Positions 11,046 to 21,725 of a DNA stretch of 64,000 bases are shown here, one piece after another; the first letter of the stretch is position 1; every line of letters begins with the position of its first letter. Below the pieces are notes generated by a model. That model was not told the origin of the DNA. It made no database searches and saw nothing but the letters and a program-made list of their open reading frames with translations. A program made the position numbers and the translations under genes. The DNA lies in contig NW_024466512.1 of NCBI RefSeq assembly GCF_017591425.1, positions 25,597,501 through 25,661,500 on the forward strand, in the 5' to 3' direction. The stretch is from Ochotona curzoniae. Its lineage: Eukaryota > Chordata > Mammalia > Lagomorpha > Ochotonidae.

Positions 11046-12960
11046 AAATGTTTGCTCCTTCCTCTCACAGTGTAATAGAAAATTCTTCTGTGAAGAAAGG
11101 AGCCATCCTCTGTTGTATGGGATGCCCGCGCTACACCCAGTCCTTTCCCTACACACACTGTGACTTTCTCAATCTTCTGGGTTCCATCTGCGTCCTTACA
11201 CCTGCTTTATTCCCTTGGTGGTTATTCCCGATCCTTCGAATCTGATGTTGACTTTGTTTTATAAACAACGTGTTAGTCATTTATAATTCATCTAACTATC
11301 TAAAGTAAACAAACAAACAAACAACCTGTCAATTTCCCCTACCAACTGATGTGTTGAACCAGAAAAATGGAAGCAGCTGTGCTTGGCTTCATCGCAAACC
11401 CTCACCAGCACAGGCAGACTCCCATTCCAGTCTTGTTTCTATGTACTACTGGGAAGATCTTGCTCAATGAATGTTCTTTTAAATGGGACTATGAAAATTG
11501 TCACTAAAGTCTACACATTTTGATACCTAGAAAATCATTTGAGCTAGAGCATACTCGTGAATTTATAAAGTCTCAATAAACACCATCACTTGGGATGGTA
11601 AAATATTTCTCCGAGCAAGTATTTCTTGAAACACACTATGTTTAAGCAAGTTATCTATCATCTGTAGATGAAGTCCGCATAGGAGCCTACATAGAACCTT
11701 CTAGAGTTGAAGAGAGGTAACCAAGGAGAAGAGCTGGGGGCTGATCCCAGGCAAAGCACCTTACCAGCTTTCCAGGGGACTGGAGGGTGAGGTGAAGGGG
11801 ACTTCCAGGGATCTTAGATCTAGAAGTGACACTGTCTAAGGGGAAGGCATCCAAAGTAGATAGGGGAAAATTTGGGCAGGGGGCCAGGGAAGATCAAAGA
11901 AAACCAATAATGTTGTGTTTGAATTGTGGACCAGGAAGGGTCCTGGACATGAGCCAATTGCACCTCTTGTTTTCTTCTAACCAATATCTTTCACCTGGCA
12001 TTCTGTGTATTTTACAAACAGTGCCTTTGGTTATTTTGATTTCAGATACCACAAATCTGGAGTGAAAGAACCTTGTAAAAGATAAGCAAAGCTGGGTATA
12101 GTTAAAGAGGTAAGGACAGACTGTATTCAACAGTTACAGCTGCTATAGCAAAGGCCTCCATGCGCTGAAATCAGCTTTGTGGGTACAGCGGGCAGGATGC
12201 ATCTCTGAAGCTGGGGTGTCCTGATGGAAGTGCTGAGGGGGACCTGGGGTTGGTCTCATGTGCCCTGGCCTTCTGGATTTGTTCCCTGGAGCTCATCTGA
12301 AGAAAAAGCAAACTTCCACAGTGCCAAGTGGGAGAGTGGAAGTCAGACGTGTAACCTCAAATGTTTGCATTTCAGAGTTAAGGCTGTCAGGTCCAGGCCA
12401 GTTAGAAGATTGTTGCCTGATGGTGGCAGAGAAAGGATTTGCAATTGTAGCTTTCTACAAGAACTACTGTACAAGGGGTGCAGGCTCTTCACCACTTATG
12501 CAGTTCTGGCCAAAACAGTTGTCCTGGAAGGCGAGCAAGTCAAAGGGGGTGTCCTAACAGACTGCTGCCAGGCCAGCACTGGGTTGAGGAGAGAGTCTTG
12601 GTCACCAATCAGATGGGAAAACCATGGATTTCATGATCACAAGATTCCTGGGAACTCTGGAGGCAGTGGTTTCAGGCAATAAGTGAGGAGGCCAAAGCTG
12701 CACTTCAAACATTGTGTAGTGAAGTCCCCAGGAACTCCAAATTACCAAGGTAATACAAGGTGGCAAAAGTAAAGGACTGGAGAGAAAAATGTTCATTTTA
12801 AAAAAAAGGAGATCTGTGTATGCATATGTGGACTCTATGATATTCATTTAGAAAATTCTCAGCAGTAACAAAAGTGCAATTTCTGACTCCCCTCAGAGTG
12901 AACTCCTTGTTTTCAGCCTCATGTCTCCTGGCATTTTATATCTCCAGAACCTCACAGACA
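11046..12960. other. DNTT: DNTT intron 1 segment, no clear feature
   Basis: Apart from a (CAAA)4 tract near 11304-11322, I recognise nothing here. Overlapping open frames at 12224-12682 look like chance. Confidence 0.5.
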
Positions 12961-12963
12961 CCA

Positions 12964-13393
12964 GGGTACTTCAAAAAGCTTGTGAAAAATAGAATTATGG
13001 CAGTGGTTTGGGCTAATGATGAATACAAAGTCATGTGCAGCTCGTGTCAGAGTGCCTGGCTCAAGCTCTGCTCCTGTCCCTGATTCCAGCCCCTCGCTGG
13101 ACCAGGGGAGGCAGCAGTGAGAGTTCACATAGTAGGGTGTAATCGCGCCCATGGGAGACCTGGTGGAGTCCCCGCTTATAGCTTTGGCTGACAGACCCTT
13201 GCAGGCATTTGGGGAGTGAACCCACAGTTGAAAGTTCTGTCTGCTTCTGGCTCGCAGACTCTCAGATAACACACACATTTTTTAAAAAAAACTTAAAAAT
13301 AGCATTAAAAGATACATTTATTTTGCTGTGAAGATTTTGAAGTCTGCATTTTCTAATGAATGGACAATTTCCATGAATTTTGGAAAACTCCCT
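12964..13393. mobile_element. Possible DNA transposon with imperfect inverted ends, split by a SINE
   Basis: The left end GGGTACTTCAAAAAGCTTGT and the reverse complement of the right end, GGGAGTTTTCCAAAATTCAT, resemble each other. Between them, after removing the SINE at 12998-13294, are AT-rich sequences (TACATTTATTTTGCTGTGAAG) that I associate with a common mammalian non-autonomous DNA repeat whose name I cannot give. Confidence 0.5.
12998..13294 (+). mobile_element. Old CSINE inside the inverted-end element
   Basis: Sense C-repeat, with GCATTTGGGGAGTGAACCCA near its 3' part and an A-rich tail. Flanks AAAAATAGAATTA (12985-12997) and AAAAATAGCATTA (13295-13307) form a 13-base target-site duplication with one difference. 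Confidence 0.8.
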
Positions 13394-13429
13394 TGTATGA
13401 CAAAGAGTGGCTACTAAGCACACCCTTTT

Positions 13430-13752
13430 TATTTCTTTTTTAAAGAATTAATTTTTATTGGAAAAGTAAATTTACAGAGAGAAGGAGAGACAGACACAAA
13501 GATCTTCCATCCATTGATTCACTCCCCAAATGACCACAACGGGCAGAGCTGAGCCTATCCAAAGCCAGGAGCCAGGAGCTTCCTCCAGTTTCCCATGCAG
13601 GTGCAAGGCTTTGGGCCATCCCCTACTCCTTTTTCAGGCCACAAACAGGGAGCTAGAAGGGAAATGGAACAGCCGGAACACAAGCCAGCACCCATACCGG
13701 TCCCAGGGCGTGCAAAGCAAGGATTAGCCACTGAGCCATCGTGCTGGGCCTT
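13430..13752 (-). mobile_element. Full-length CSINE, minus strand
   Basis: It runs from TTTTTTAAAGAATTAATTTT through GATCTTCCATCCATTGATTC and AGCCAGGAGCCAGGAGCTTC to ATCGTGCTGGGCC, the complete antisense element. Confidence 0.92.
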
Positions 13753-14630
13753 ACACGCATCTTTTATTGGTAACAGTTTCATGCTGTGTTATAGTTTTAC
13801 TGAAGACTGTGCCTCCCACTAACACCCCTGTGGATAAATTATGGGAGTCTAGGCAATGTCATAGTCTCACTAGATAGTCTTCGAGCTGCATGGCCAATGG
13901 ACTGGACAAGTGTTAAGCTGCTGGGTGGATGCCAGTAGAGCCATCTTTCTTGCCACAACTCTCTCTCAACATCAGTGATCTAGGTCAAGACACAAAGGAA
14001 GCTCAGATAACATCCTTGTTGAAGAGGATTGATGCCTGGACATAGTTTCAAAAGAGCTCAGTGTGTCAGAACCCAGGATGAAATGAAAATGTAGCAAGCA
14101 GGATATTCTGGTCCTTCTCTAACTTATTCTAGGTACATCAAAAATTGTGAAATTCTTCTGATATTTAGCATGTCAACCATAGATTATCTTTTCCATCAAT
14201 GTGCAAAAATGCCGCAAAGAACTTACCGTGCACCCTCATTTATGTTTTTGAAACAGTGTCCTACAGTACTTGTGCTGGGAAGCATGTGCGCGTCTATACA
14301 ATAGAACATAAATGTTCATCAAGCCCCGCCAAGATATGAAGTACATATGCTAAGGAGACTAGGTTAGTTCCAGAGAGTTTAATACGTGCAGGTCCACTTG
14401 GGTCCAGCCCCAGGTAAAGCATGAGTCAGATGGTTCCTCCAAGTTAAGCCTCTTGGCAGCCAAAGAATATGCTAGACATGCTGAAAATTGTTGCCTTTTT
14501 CAGAGTATTTATTTATTTGTATGCATACACATATATGTATATGTGCATTGCTTTTTCTTAACTCCTGTCTTTGACTCTCATTTACTAAAAGGCAGCTTTC
14601 ATTGATAATAAGCATTCTTTCTTTTAAAAC
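13753..14630. other. DNTT: DNTT intron 1 segment, no clear feature
   Basis: No exon and no confidently named repeat. It is mostly AT-rich sequence. Confidence 0.5.
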
Positions 14631-14637
14631 CACCCTT

Positions 14638-14950
14638 CTAGCCAGTCACTTGGTGCAGTGGTTAAGCCATCACTTGGGATTCTCTCATCCTATATAGGAG
14701 TGCTTGGGTTCCAGTTTTACCTCTGACTTTTGGTTCTAGCATTCCTGCTAATGAGCACCCTGGGAGGTAGCAAGTGATGGCTCCCAAGGCTGGGTTTCTG
14801 CCATCTCTGTGGGAGGTCCAGACTGCGTAGCCAATCAGCCTGGCACAACTCTGGCTGTTGCAGGCATTTGGAGAATGAACCAGCAGGTGTAAAATCTCTC
14901 TCTCTCCATTTCCCTCTCTCTCTCTCTTGCATAAAATATTTGTTTGCTTA
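14638..14950 (+). mobile_element. CSINE, plus strand
   Basis: CTAGCCAGTCACTTGGTGCA opens the element. GGCATTTGGAGAATGAACCA and two CT-rich runs precede the TAAAATATTTG tail. Diverged but complete. Confidence 0.85.
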
Positions 14951-16780
14951 AAAATATATACATTTGTAAAAAAAAAAAATTGGGAAAACACAAAATAAAA
15001 ACAGCCCTAATCTCTCCCTCCAAAATATCCCCCTTCCCAAAAAACTGCTAGTTTTGTTTGGAAAGCTTTGGCTGCCCGTCTGTGTTCTGCTTGTTTCTCT
15101 TTGAGCTGATTCATGCCCTGGAAGGAGAAGCTTCACTTCAGAGTCGTGTTATTAAGGATGGGGAGGGGGGTCCCAGCTGATTGCAGAGGGTAATGACCCT
15201 GGACCTTGGCAGGGCTGTTTCCCCTTCTCAAGGCACACTGGCGTCCCTCGTGTCATTTGGTGATCACAGATGGACAGGACCATTTGTTGGGAAATAGACC
15301 AGGGAAGAAACCCTTTGCCTCTGGCCACATGACTTTAAGAAGGTTGGGGCCAAGATTTCTAATCTGGACATTCCCTCCTGCTTTGCCTTCCAGTTGAAGT
15401 CTGTCTGGCTATGTGCAGAAATTCCGTTTGAGCTGTAGGACTTCTACTTCCTGTGGTTTGTTTTGGCGCTGCAGAGCGCACTCAGGCTAAATGTGTCTTC
15501 TGGTCGGCCAGTCTGGGAACTCTGCCATCATAAATCACGTGCACAGCAACTTTGCCCCAGTTTCCTCTGTCGCCTGAGCAGCTGGCCTTGCCCCTAGGCA
15601 GGAGCATCTGGAGGCATAGACCCACCCCTTCCGCCCCCATCCAACAGAGAAACTTGCCTCCCGTTGAAGGACCTGCCTCAACCATGTTTGGTGCCGAGTC
15701 TCTAAGTCAGTGGGTCCCTGCAAGCCTGGACATCTGCAGGGAGTGTCCCATATAAGTGGCACCTGGACCAGCCGGCTCTCACCTTCCTGCCAGATCCTTG
15801 TCACACTGTATGACACTTTTACATTCACTAAGGCTTTTGATTTCTTTGACCTGTGTAAGCACTTTCCTCTTAAACATTTTATGTAAAGCTGTAAGATCAA
15901 GCAGACTTAACTGTTACGTGAAATTTAGTATGTTAAGAAGTATGTTAAGAAGCAAGGTTGAGGATGGCTACAGGATGTTAAAAAAAAAAAAAGAAGGGAA
16001 AAGCAAGAGCATAAAGGGGAAAAAGGAAATCCTACAAAAAGAAATAAGTGAACTGCCATAGGAAGTGCCTGGGTTTCCCATGAGTAGGGAATTTTATGCT
16101 GTTGAAAATTAACATATCTGAGGATTGACTTTTGAAATCAGTCTCTTCAGCACTTTAAAGCTTATTTTTTTTAATCAGAAAATGCCAGTCAGTTTTATTT
16201 TAAAAGCAAAGCCCAGTGCGTGAAGCCCCTCTGTTTCTCCACTGCAAGCCTCCTTCATGTCAATGTTCTAATACACCCTTTGTTTCTGGATTTTGGTTTG
16301 TTTTATATTATAGACTAACATATAGCTTATCTAGATGTTAGAAAAACAACACAGATAACTGCTACATAAGGTGAGCAATTTGTGATGAACCCATCTAGCT
16401 GGTCCCAAGGGCCTTGCCTGGCCCCTAATCGCTTCGCACAGTTTTGGTGCCTGCCAACCCTGGGCAGAACTGCCACCTCAACCAGCATCCCTCTTTGAAC
16501 CAAACATGTCTTGGACCAGTCCTGGACAAGTATGATCAGAGCCACACTCAAGTACTGCCATGAGCTGACTGGTCACCCATCTTATCCCAGCACAGATGCT
16601 GGTCCCCTTAGTACTTCCAGATGCTTACATAAAGAGACAAGCCATCAAGTCATTCTTAGTGCCTCAAAATGCTGATTCCTTTTGCTTGAACTCACTGACA
16701 TTGTGCTCAGTTTGGTCAAGATTGAAGTTGAGTGGTTTCAGTATCCAATTGATTTTTTGTCATCCCTAGATAACTCCTTA
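14951..16780. other. DNTT: DNTT intron 1 segment, no clear feature
   Basis: No exon or named repeat. A 12-base unit GTATGTTAAGAA is duplicated in tandem near 15928-15951, and a poly-A tract lies near 15978. Chance open frames occur between 15482 and 16061. Confidence 0.5.
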
Positions 16781-16834
<54 letters not shown>

Positions 16835-16857
16835 ACTCACACACACACACACACACA
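16781..16857. repeat. Compound (TC)n(AC)n microsatellite
   Basis: About 54 bases of TC with two TTTC interruptions run into about 23 bases of AC. It lies in DNTT intron 1, 215 bases downstream of the exon 1 donor, so the nascent RNA carries GU then GA tracts. Confidence 0.97.
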
Positions 16858-17072
16858 GTCTTTATCTTATCATTTGGTGCAAGCTAATTTCAACATAATT
16901 GTATCCAGGCCCTCTTCACTCCACTAAATAACAAGTTTAAATCTGTTCTCTGATTTCACCTCTGCTCTCTCAGTGGGAGAGTCATCTCTTTTGTACATGG
17001 GGGAGACACTCAGGGTCCTGCGGGTTCCGAGAAGCAGCTTGCCAGGGCAAGGTGAAATTGACCATGACCTAC

Positions 17073-17275
17073 CTGAGCTCATTCTCGACCCTGAACCCCT
17101 TCCTGCGGGCCAACTCCATGAGGAATGCTCTGCGGGTGCTTCCCATTTTCTTCTCCAAGATGAACAGGACCAAATCCTGAAATTTGACTTCCTGTGGTAT
17201 GGAGGCCCTTGCAGCATCTGTCTGCCTGGATCTCTTCTTCCGAGGGCCCAGATGCCCCGTTTGCAGGGAATCCAT
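17073..17275 (-). CDS. DNTT: DNTT exon 1: start codon, nuclear localisation signal, first part of BRCT domain
   Basis: This encodes residues 1-67 plus two bases of codon 68. The start chosen is the ATG at 17275, because the protein then opens MDSLQTGHLGPRKKRSRQTD, which parallels the human N-terminus. An upstream in-frame ATG at 17368 would add 31 residues with no counterpart and would lie upstream of the inferred transcription start. Residues 11-18 (PRKKRSRQ) are the conserved basic nuclear localisation signal. From about residue 27 the BRCT domain begins: VKFQDLVLFILEKKMG, then RRAFLMELARRKGFRVENEL. In TdT this domain mediates contacts with end-joining factors such as Ku and XRCC4. The donor after GAGCTCAG is GTAGGT; the intron has phase 2. 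Confidence 0.97.
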
Positions 17276-17328
17276 GGGCAGAGGCTGCAGCTGCCCTGGT
17301 TGTGCCATCCAGCGGTACCTCCACAAGT
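17276..17328 (-). other. DNTT: DNTT 5' untranslated region (inferred)
   Basis: These 53 bases lie between the inferred initiator adenine (17328) and the ATG. The segment just before the ATG, a CAGCTGCAGCCTCTGCCC stretch, resembles the human DNTT leader. Its end is set only by analogy with the known start site. Confidence 0.6.
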
Positions 17329-17334
17329 GAGGGT
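17316..17334 (-). promoter_or_regulatory. DNTT: DNTT initiator element (Inr)
   Basis: On the minus strand this reads ACCCTCACTTGTGGAGGTA, with the inferred +1 adenine at 17328. It sits 53 bases upstream of the ATG. The murine TdT promoter is the founding example of a TATA-less, initiator-driven promoter, with a core I recall as CCCTCATTCTGGAG. The local match, spacing and lack of a TATA box about 30 bases upstream support homology. The element fits the relaxed BBCABW consensus but fails the last position of the stricter YYANWYY. Confidence 0.7.
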
Positions 17335-17577
17335 TCTGCCCCTCCTGCATCGAAGGCTTTGATGTCACCCGTGGCAGGCTCTTAAACTAGGGCAAGCCCC
17401 CATGAGCACTGTCCTGGCCACAGCTTCCTGCTCAATGCCATGGGGAATTCTGCTTTTTCTTTAGTTCTTGTGTCCAACATTGAGATCCTAATGAAAAGCA
17501 ACTTCTGCTTTCTCTGCAGTTTCCTCAGCTCCTCAGAACACCTGGTCAGGAAGGCAGGAAAGCATTCCCCACCCCCT

Positions 17578-17725
17578 TTAAAGACTTATTCGTTTTAAAG
17601 GCAGAAAAAGGGATAGAGAAAGAGGGTCTTCCATTCTCTGCTTCACTTCCCAAAATGGCTGCAACAGCCAGGGCTGGACCAGGCTGAAGTCAGGAGCCTG
17701 GAATGCCATCTGGGTCTCCCACATG
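17578..17725 (-). mobile_element. 5'-truncated CSINE, minus strand (left arm of inverted pair)
   Basis: An antisense tail (AAAGACTTATTCGTTTTAAA) is followed by GGTCTTCCATTCTCTGC and AGTCAGGAGCCTGGAATGCC, ending at CTCCCACATGGGTG. It starts 250 bases upstream of the inferred DNTT start site. Confidence 0.85.
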
Positions 17726-17960
17726 GGTGTCACCTGGGAAAGCAACAGAGGATAGCTCAAGTCTTTGTGTCCCTGCACCCAATGTGAGGGTCCCAGAAAG
17801 AAGCTTCTGGCTCCTGGCTTTGGATCGGCTCAGCTTCAGCTGTTGCGGCCATTTTTGAGGATTAAGCAAGTGGATGGAAGATCTCTCTTTTTCTCTCTTA
17901 CTTTCCTTCTCTCTGTAACTCTGCTTTTCAAATACAAATAAACAATTTTTTTAGAGTTAG
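17726..17960 (+). mobile_element. 5'-truncated CSINE, plus strand (right arm of inverted pair)
   Basis: The sense copy begins mid-element at CCTGGGAAAGCAACAGAGG and continues through GGCTCCTGGCTTTGGATCGG and a CT-rich run to AAATACAAATAAAC. It directly abuts the antisense copy, making a head-to-head pair. Confidence 0.87.
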
Positions 17961-18109
17961 TTTGTTTTCAGGGGACTAAGGAAGTAGTCTGTTACATAAT
18001 CCTAAAGTAGATTTTTTGGGGGCTGGCATGCCCTTTAGACTAGGATCACAGCTCTAAAAGACGTTTTCATCACTTTATTTGCAAAATTAAACTTGCATCT
18101 TCCTGCAAT

Positions 18110-18295
18110 ACATGTTATAGACCCCATTTCCTGAATATCTACTCTGTAACCAAGGCAAGCATCTATCTACAAGCTTTAGCTGACTGAATCCACATAATAG
18201 TTTTATCAAGTAGATGTTACCATCCCCACCTGTCTGAACAACTTGCTCAAGGTCGCAGAGCTACAAAAAAAAGAAGGGGGTCAAAACTAGGAATG
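18110..18295 (+). mobile_element. MIR remnant
   Basis: CTGAATATCTACTCTGTAAC, then TAGATGTTACCATCCCCACC, then AACTTGCTCAAGGTCGCAGA follows the MIR order. Confidence 0.7.
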
Positions 18296-18454
18296 ACTGA
18301 GCTAAGCTACACACTTACGTGTGTCTGTCCAACCACCAACGTGTCTTCCCAAGTAACAAGCCATCTGCTCACCATTTGCCACACGACTTGAGACTTCTAT
18401 CACCTCCAAAAAACATGCAGTGTACACCCACAACAACCCCAGGAGACAGAGGTG

Positions 18455-18682
18455 TGTCAACTGGTGCCCTCGGGCATTCACAGAGCTCTCTGTGTTGCCC
18501 AGGAAAGCAGGCATGGAGATCTTCAGGGGCCAGATACTTAAGCCATCATCCACAACCTTCTAGGCACATTAGCAAGGAACTGGATCAGAAGCCGAAAAGC
18601 TGACACTGTATCAGCACTCTGGTATTAAATGTTAGCATTGCCAACAGCCACTCAACCTGCTATACCACAGTGCCAGCCCCGC
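18455..18682 (-). mobile_element. Old CSINE 5' half, minus strand
   Basis: AGGAACTGGATCAGAAGCCG, then TATCAGCACTCTGGTATTAA, then CTATACCACAGTGCCAGCCC is the antisense 5' half, diverged. Confidence 0.7.
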
Positions 18683-18689
18683 CAGTCCT

Positions 18690-21210
18690 ATTTCTAGCTT
18701 GTCAAGAGGGAGACTGCAAGAGGGAATGGAGGAAAAGGGAAGGTTTGACCTATTTTTGCTTGCCTGCTGTTACTGCCAAGGGGTTCTCAGCCATGGCTCT
18801 TCCCTCTAGCAGCAGTAGTGGGTTCCAGTGTCCAGTTTCTTTTTTGGTCTCCCTTCTACCCATAGTCAGACCCAGTCTTACTATGCCCTCCAGAGGTAAC
18901 AACACCAGTCAGACAACCTTTTCTTCCCAATGATCAGAGTTCTGTCTCTGCAGGGATCTTCCTGTTCCCTTCCCTGGCACCAGCAGCGACAGGCAGCATA
19001 CCCTTGTCAATATCTGTGTTTCCATTTCTTGGCTTTGTAGCCTTAGGCTCAGAGAGAAATGTGTTTCCTGAAGTGATGCTTTCCGAGTTATCTCAGTGTT
19101 CTCTACTTGCCTGCTTAGGTCTCCACTACCTTTAAATCAATCCCTTGTATGAGATCCTCCTAGTTGAGGTACCCAGCATGGTTTTCAGTTTCCCTAACCA
19201 GACCCTGACTGATACAACATCCAGTGAAGAAGGCACAAAAGTTCACTAAGTGGAAAACTTTGAGAAATCCAAAATCCTTGACCCCAAATTATCATTTTTT
19301 TAGGGAAGACATAAAAATCTATGTTTCATGGGGTTGCCATAAAGTCATCTGTCCAGGCATGGTCTGGAAATCACTTGAATGTCTAAGAACAGGGGATTCT
19401 CAAGTGTGGCAGATGCCGTGCCACCACCCAAATGATGTTATACTTTATATAACATGATTAACTGTTCATAATATAATCAGTTTACAAAGTAGTTTCTACA
19501 TGACACCAGTTTGGCAACAGTTGAAGAATGTTCAGCCATGCTACCTTTGTAATCGGCTATCTCAGGTGGTTGGGTTTAGGCACACATTCTGGTTTTGTCC
19601 TTATGCTTTTCTGTCTTGTACAAATATGCTAGAATAACCATGAATTATATTCATAACCACAGAAGCAAATCATTTTTTTTAAAGATTCCCTTGAGTTGAC
19701 AGTGTGGCCTTAGTGCATGGCTATGTAATTCAAAGGCAGAACAGTTGCTCCAAGTAAGCCAAACAGCAGTTGAACATGCTTTCTGATAACTACAACAGGC
19801 ACAGGGCTGAAGGACCAACACCCCTGTATCCCATGGGAAAGCCACATATTACTGCCAGGTGGAACTGCTTGGAGCAGACTTCTACGGCATGAAGGGCCCC
19901 ATTCTTCTGCCTGGCCTGGCCAGCTTATTGAAGGTGACCCTAAAGGCAGAGCTTGTGGTTTCTAAGTCCCCATTTCTGCTGCCGAGGGTCCTTTCCAAAG
20001 GCATCATATAATCCATGCTAGCACTGCACTTAGGAGAGCGGAAACCACCATCCTTATTGGTAAAGGGAGAAGAGAAATTCCTCCGCCTCACATCTGAGAA
20101 CACTGAATTCAATTAAATCACATGCATGAAGTGCCTTGAAAATTATCAACTACTTTATGAAATTTTCTATTTGTTCTTATGATTCTGCTAATGGTAAGAT
20201 TTAATTTCTCCTTATGGAATCATTATTTTCCTATATGCTGATCAGTAATTTTCTGTGCTTAGTGACTGAGAGACGAGGCATATTTTTTTTTTCAATGCTA
20301 CTCACTGGTGGAAGGCTCTGCTGCACTCAGAACTGACACCAGAGGAGGCGTCTCACTTTTTATACCTGCACTGCCTGGACTGTGGGGCTTTCTTTATCAC
20401 TGCAATATGAACAAGAGCAGAGGGCTGGGGGGACAGTTCTTGAAGCAGTAGTTAGATACTCTGAATCTAAAGCTATGCACATTACTGCTGCCAGGGCCCA
20501 TTGGTCAGCACTAGCCATGCGGCTTTACCAAACCGCAGCAGGGAATCACAGGGGACCTGCTCCTGCCGTGCTCAGGATCAAGCCAAGTGCTGGCTGGTGG
20601 TTTCGGGGACTTACAATCCAGGGACCATGACTTTACCTGCATAAAGCCTGGGCAGAGAGTAGGAAAGGAGAATCATGCTCTGCAGCGAACAGGCCATTGC
20701 AGGACCTTTCTAGAATTTTTAGCTACTGGCATGATTCTGGAGACACAAGAGTCTGGTTCCCCTGAAATATCTCCCTATTGACTGTTCTTTCCTTTAAGCA
20801 CCATACAGAGGTTAAAGTCATTAGTAAAGTGCCAAGGGGCTGTCCTAAGTTTGGGCTGGGAACACTATCTGCTCCCACTGTCTTCCATGCCTCCTTGCCC
20901 ATAGGAGCACCTGTCATTCTGTGTGCCAAAGATCTAACTCCTTGGGTACTCCCTCTGTAAGTTCTGCTGTAGTCACAACTAAATATGCAGCATACCCCCA
21001 GTCTAGTATTTAGTAAGTAGGCACTTAATGTTTGTAGAAAAAAATAGAATTCAAAAATAACTTGATAATATTGTTTATGCTGCTTGGACAAATTCTGAAT
21101 CTGGTGTCATTATTGCAGTTCTTCACCTGACACATTCCCAACTAACTGGCTCTTCAGAATGGAGGAGTACAGAAACAAGCAGAGGCTACCTGAATTCAAA
21201 ACTCAGACAT
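18690..21210. other. Intergenic stretch, no clear feature
   Basis: No gene or named repeat recognised on either strand. Composition is ordinary, with short T and A runs only. Confidence 0.5.
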
Positions 21211-21214
21211 TCGT

Positions 21215-21370
21215 AAGTTGTGTGTTATCAAACCTCTGTCTGCACCTCATCTTCAACATCTATGCAATGGGAGTTACAATGATTTCTATCTAATGGGTGT
21301 TTATGAGAGCTAAACAAGTATTTTAAAGAATTACCAGCATGCACCAAGTGCTTAGAACTGCTAATTTATA
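21215..21370 (-). mobile_element. MIR remnant, antisense
   Basis: CACCTCATCTTCAACATCTA, GAGCTAAACAAGTATTTTAA and ACCAAGTGCTTAGAACTG match the reverse MIR order (splice-like CTCAT...GTTAAATGAG pattern). Confidence 0.65.
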
Positions 21371-21411
21371 CATTAGAAGCTGGGAGGCCCCTGTGACTTC
21401 TTTCTTGCCCC

Positions 21412-21725
21412 AGGTCCTTCTATTTTTGAAAGGCAGAGAGACAGAGAGAGAGAGACAGAGAGAGAGAGCCTCCCATCTACTGGTTCACCCCCTAAATGGC
21501 CACAGTGACCAGAGCTGAGCCAATCCAAAGCCAAGAGCCAGGAGCTCCTTCTGGTCTCCCACATGGATGCAGAGCCAGGACTTGGCCACCTTCTACTGCT
21601 TTCACAGGCTATAAATAGGGAACTGGGTCAGAAGTGGAGCAACCAAGACATGAACTGGCACCCATATGGGATGCTAGCACCACAGGCAGAGGCTTCACCT
21701 ACTATTCCATGACATCAGTCCCTAC
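21412..21725 (-). mobile_element. Full-length CSINE, minus strand
   Basis: A GA-rich run is followed by CATCTACTGGTTCACCCCC, AGCCAAGAGCCAGGAGCTCC and ACTGGCACCCATATGGGATG, ending at CCATGACATCAGTCCC. Confidence 0.9.

Noticed and set aside
17366..17368. Upstream in-frame ATG for DNTT
   Set aside because: Would add 31 residues without homologues and lies upstream of the inferred transcription start.
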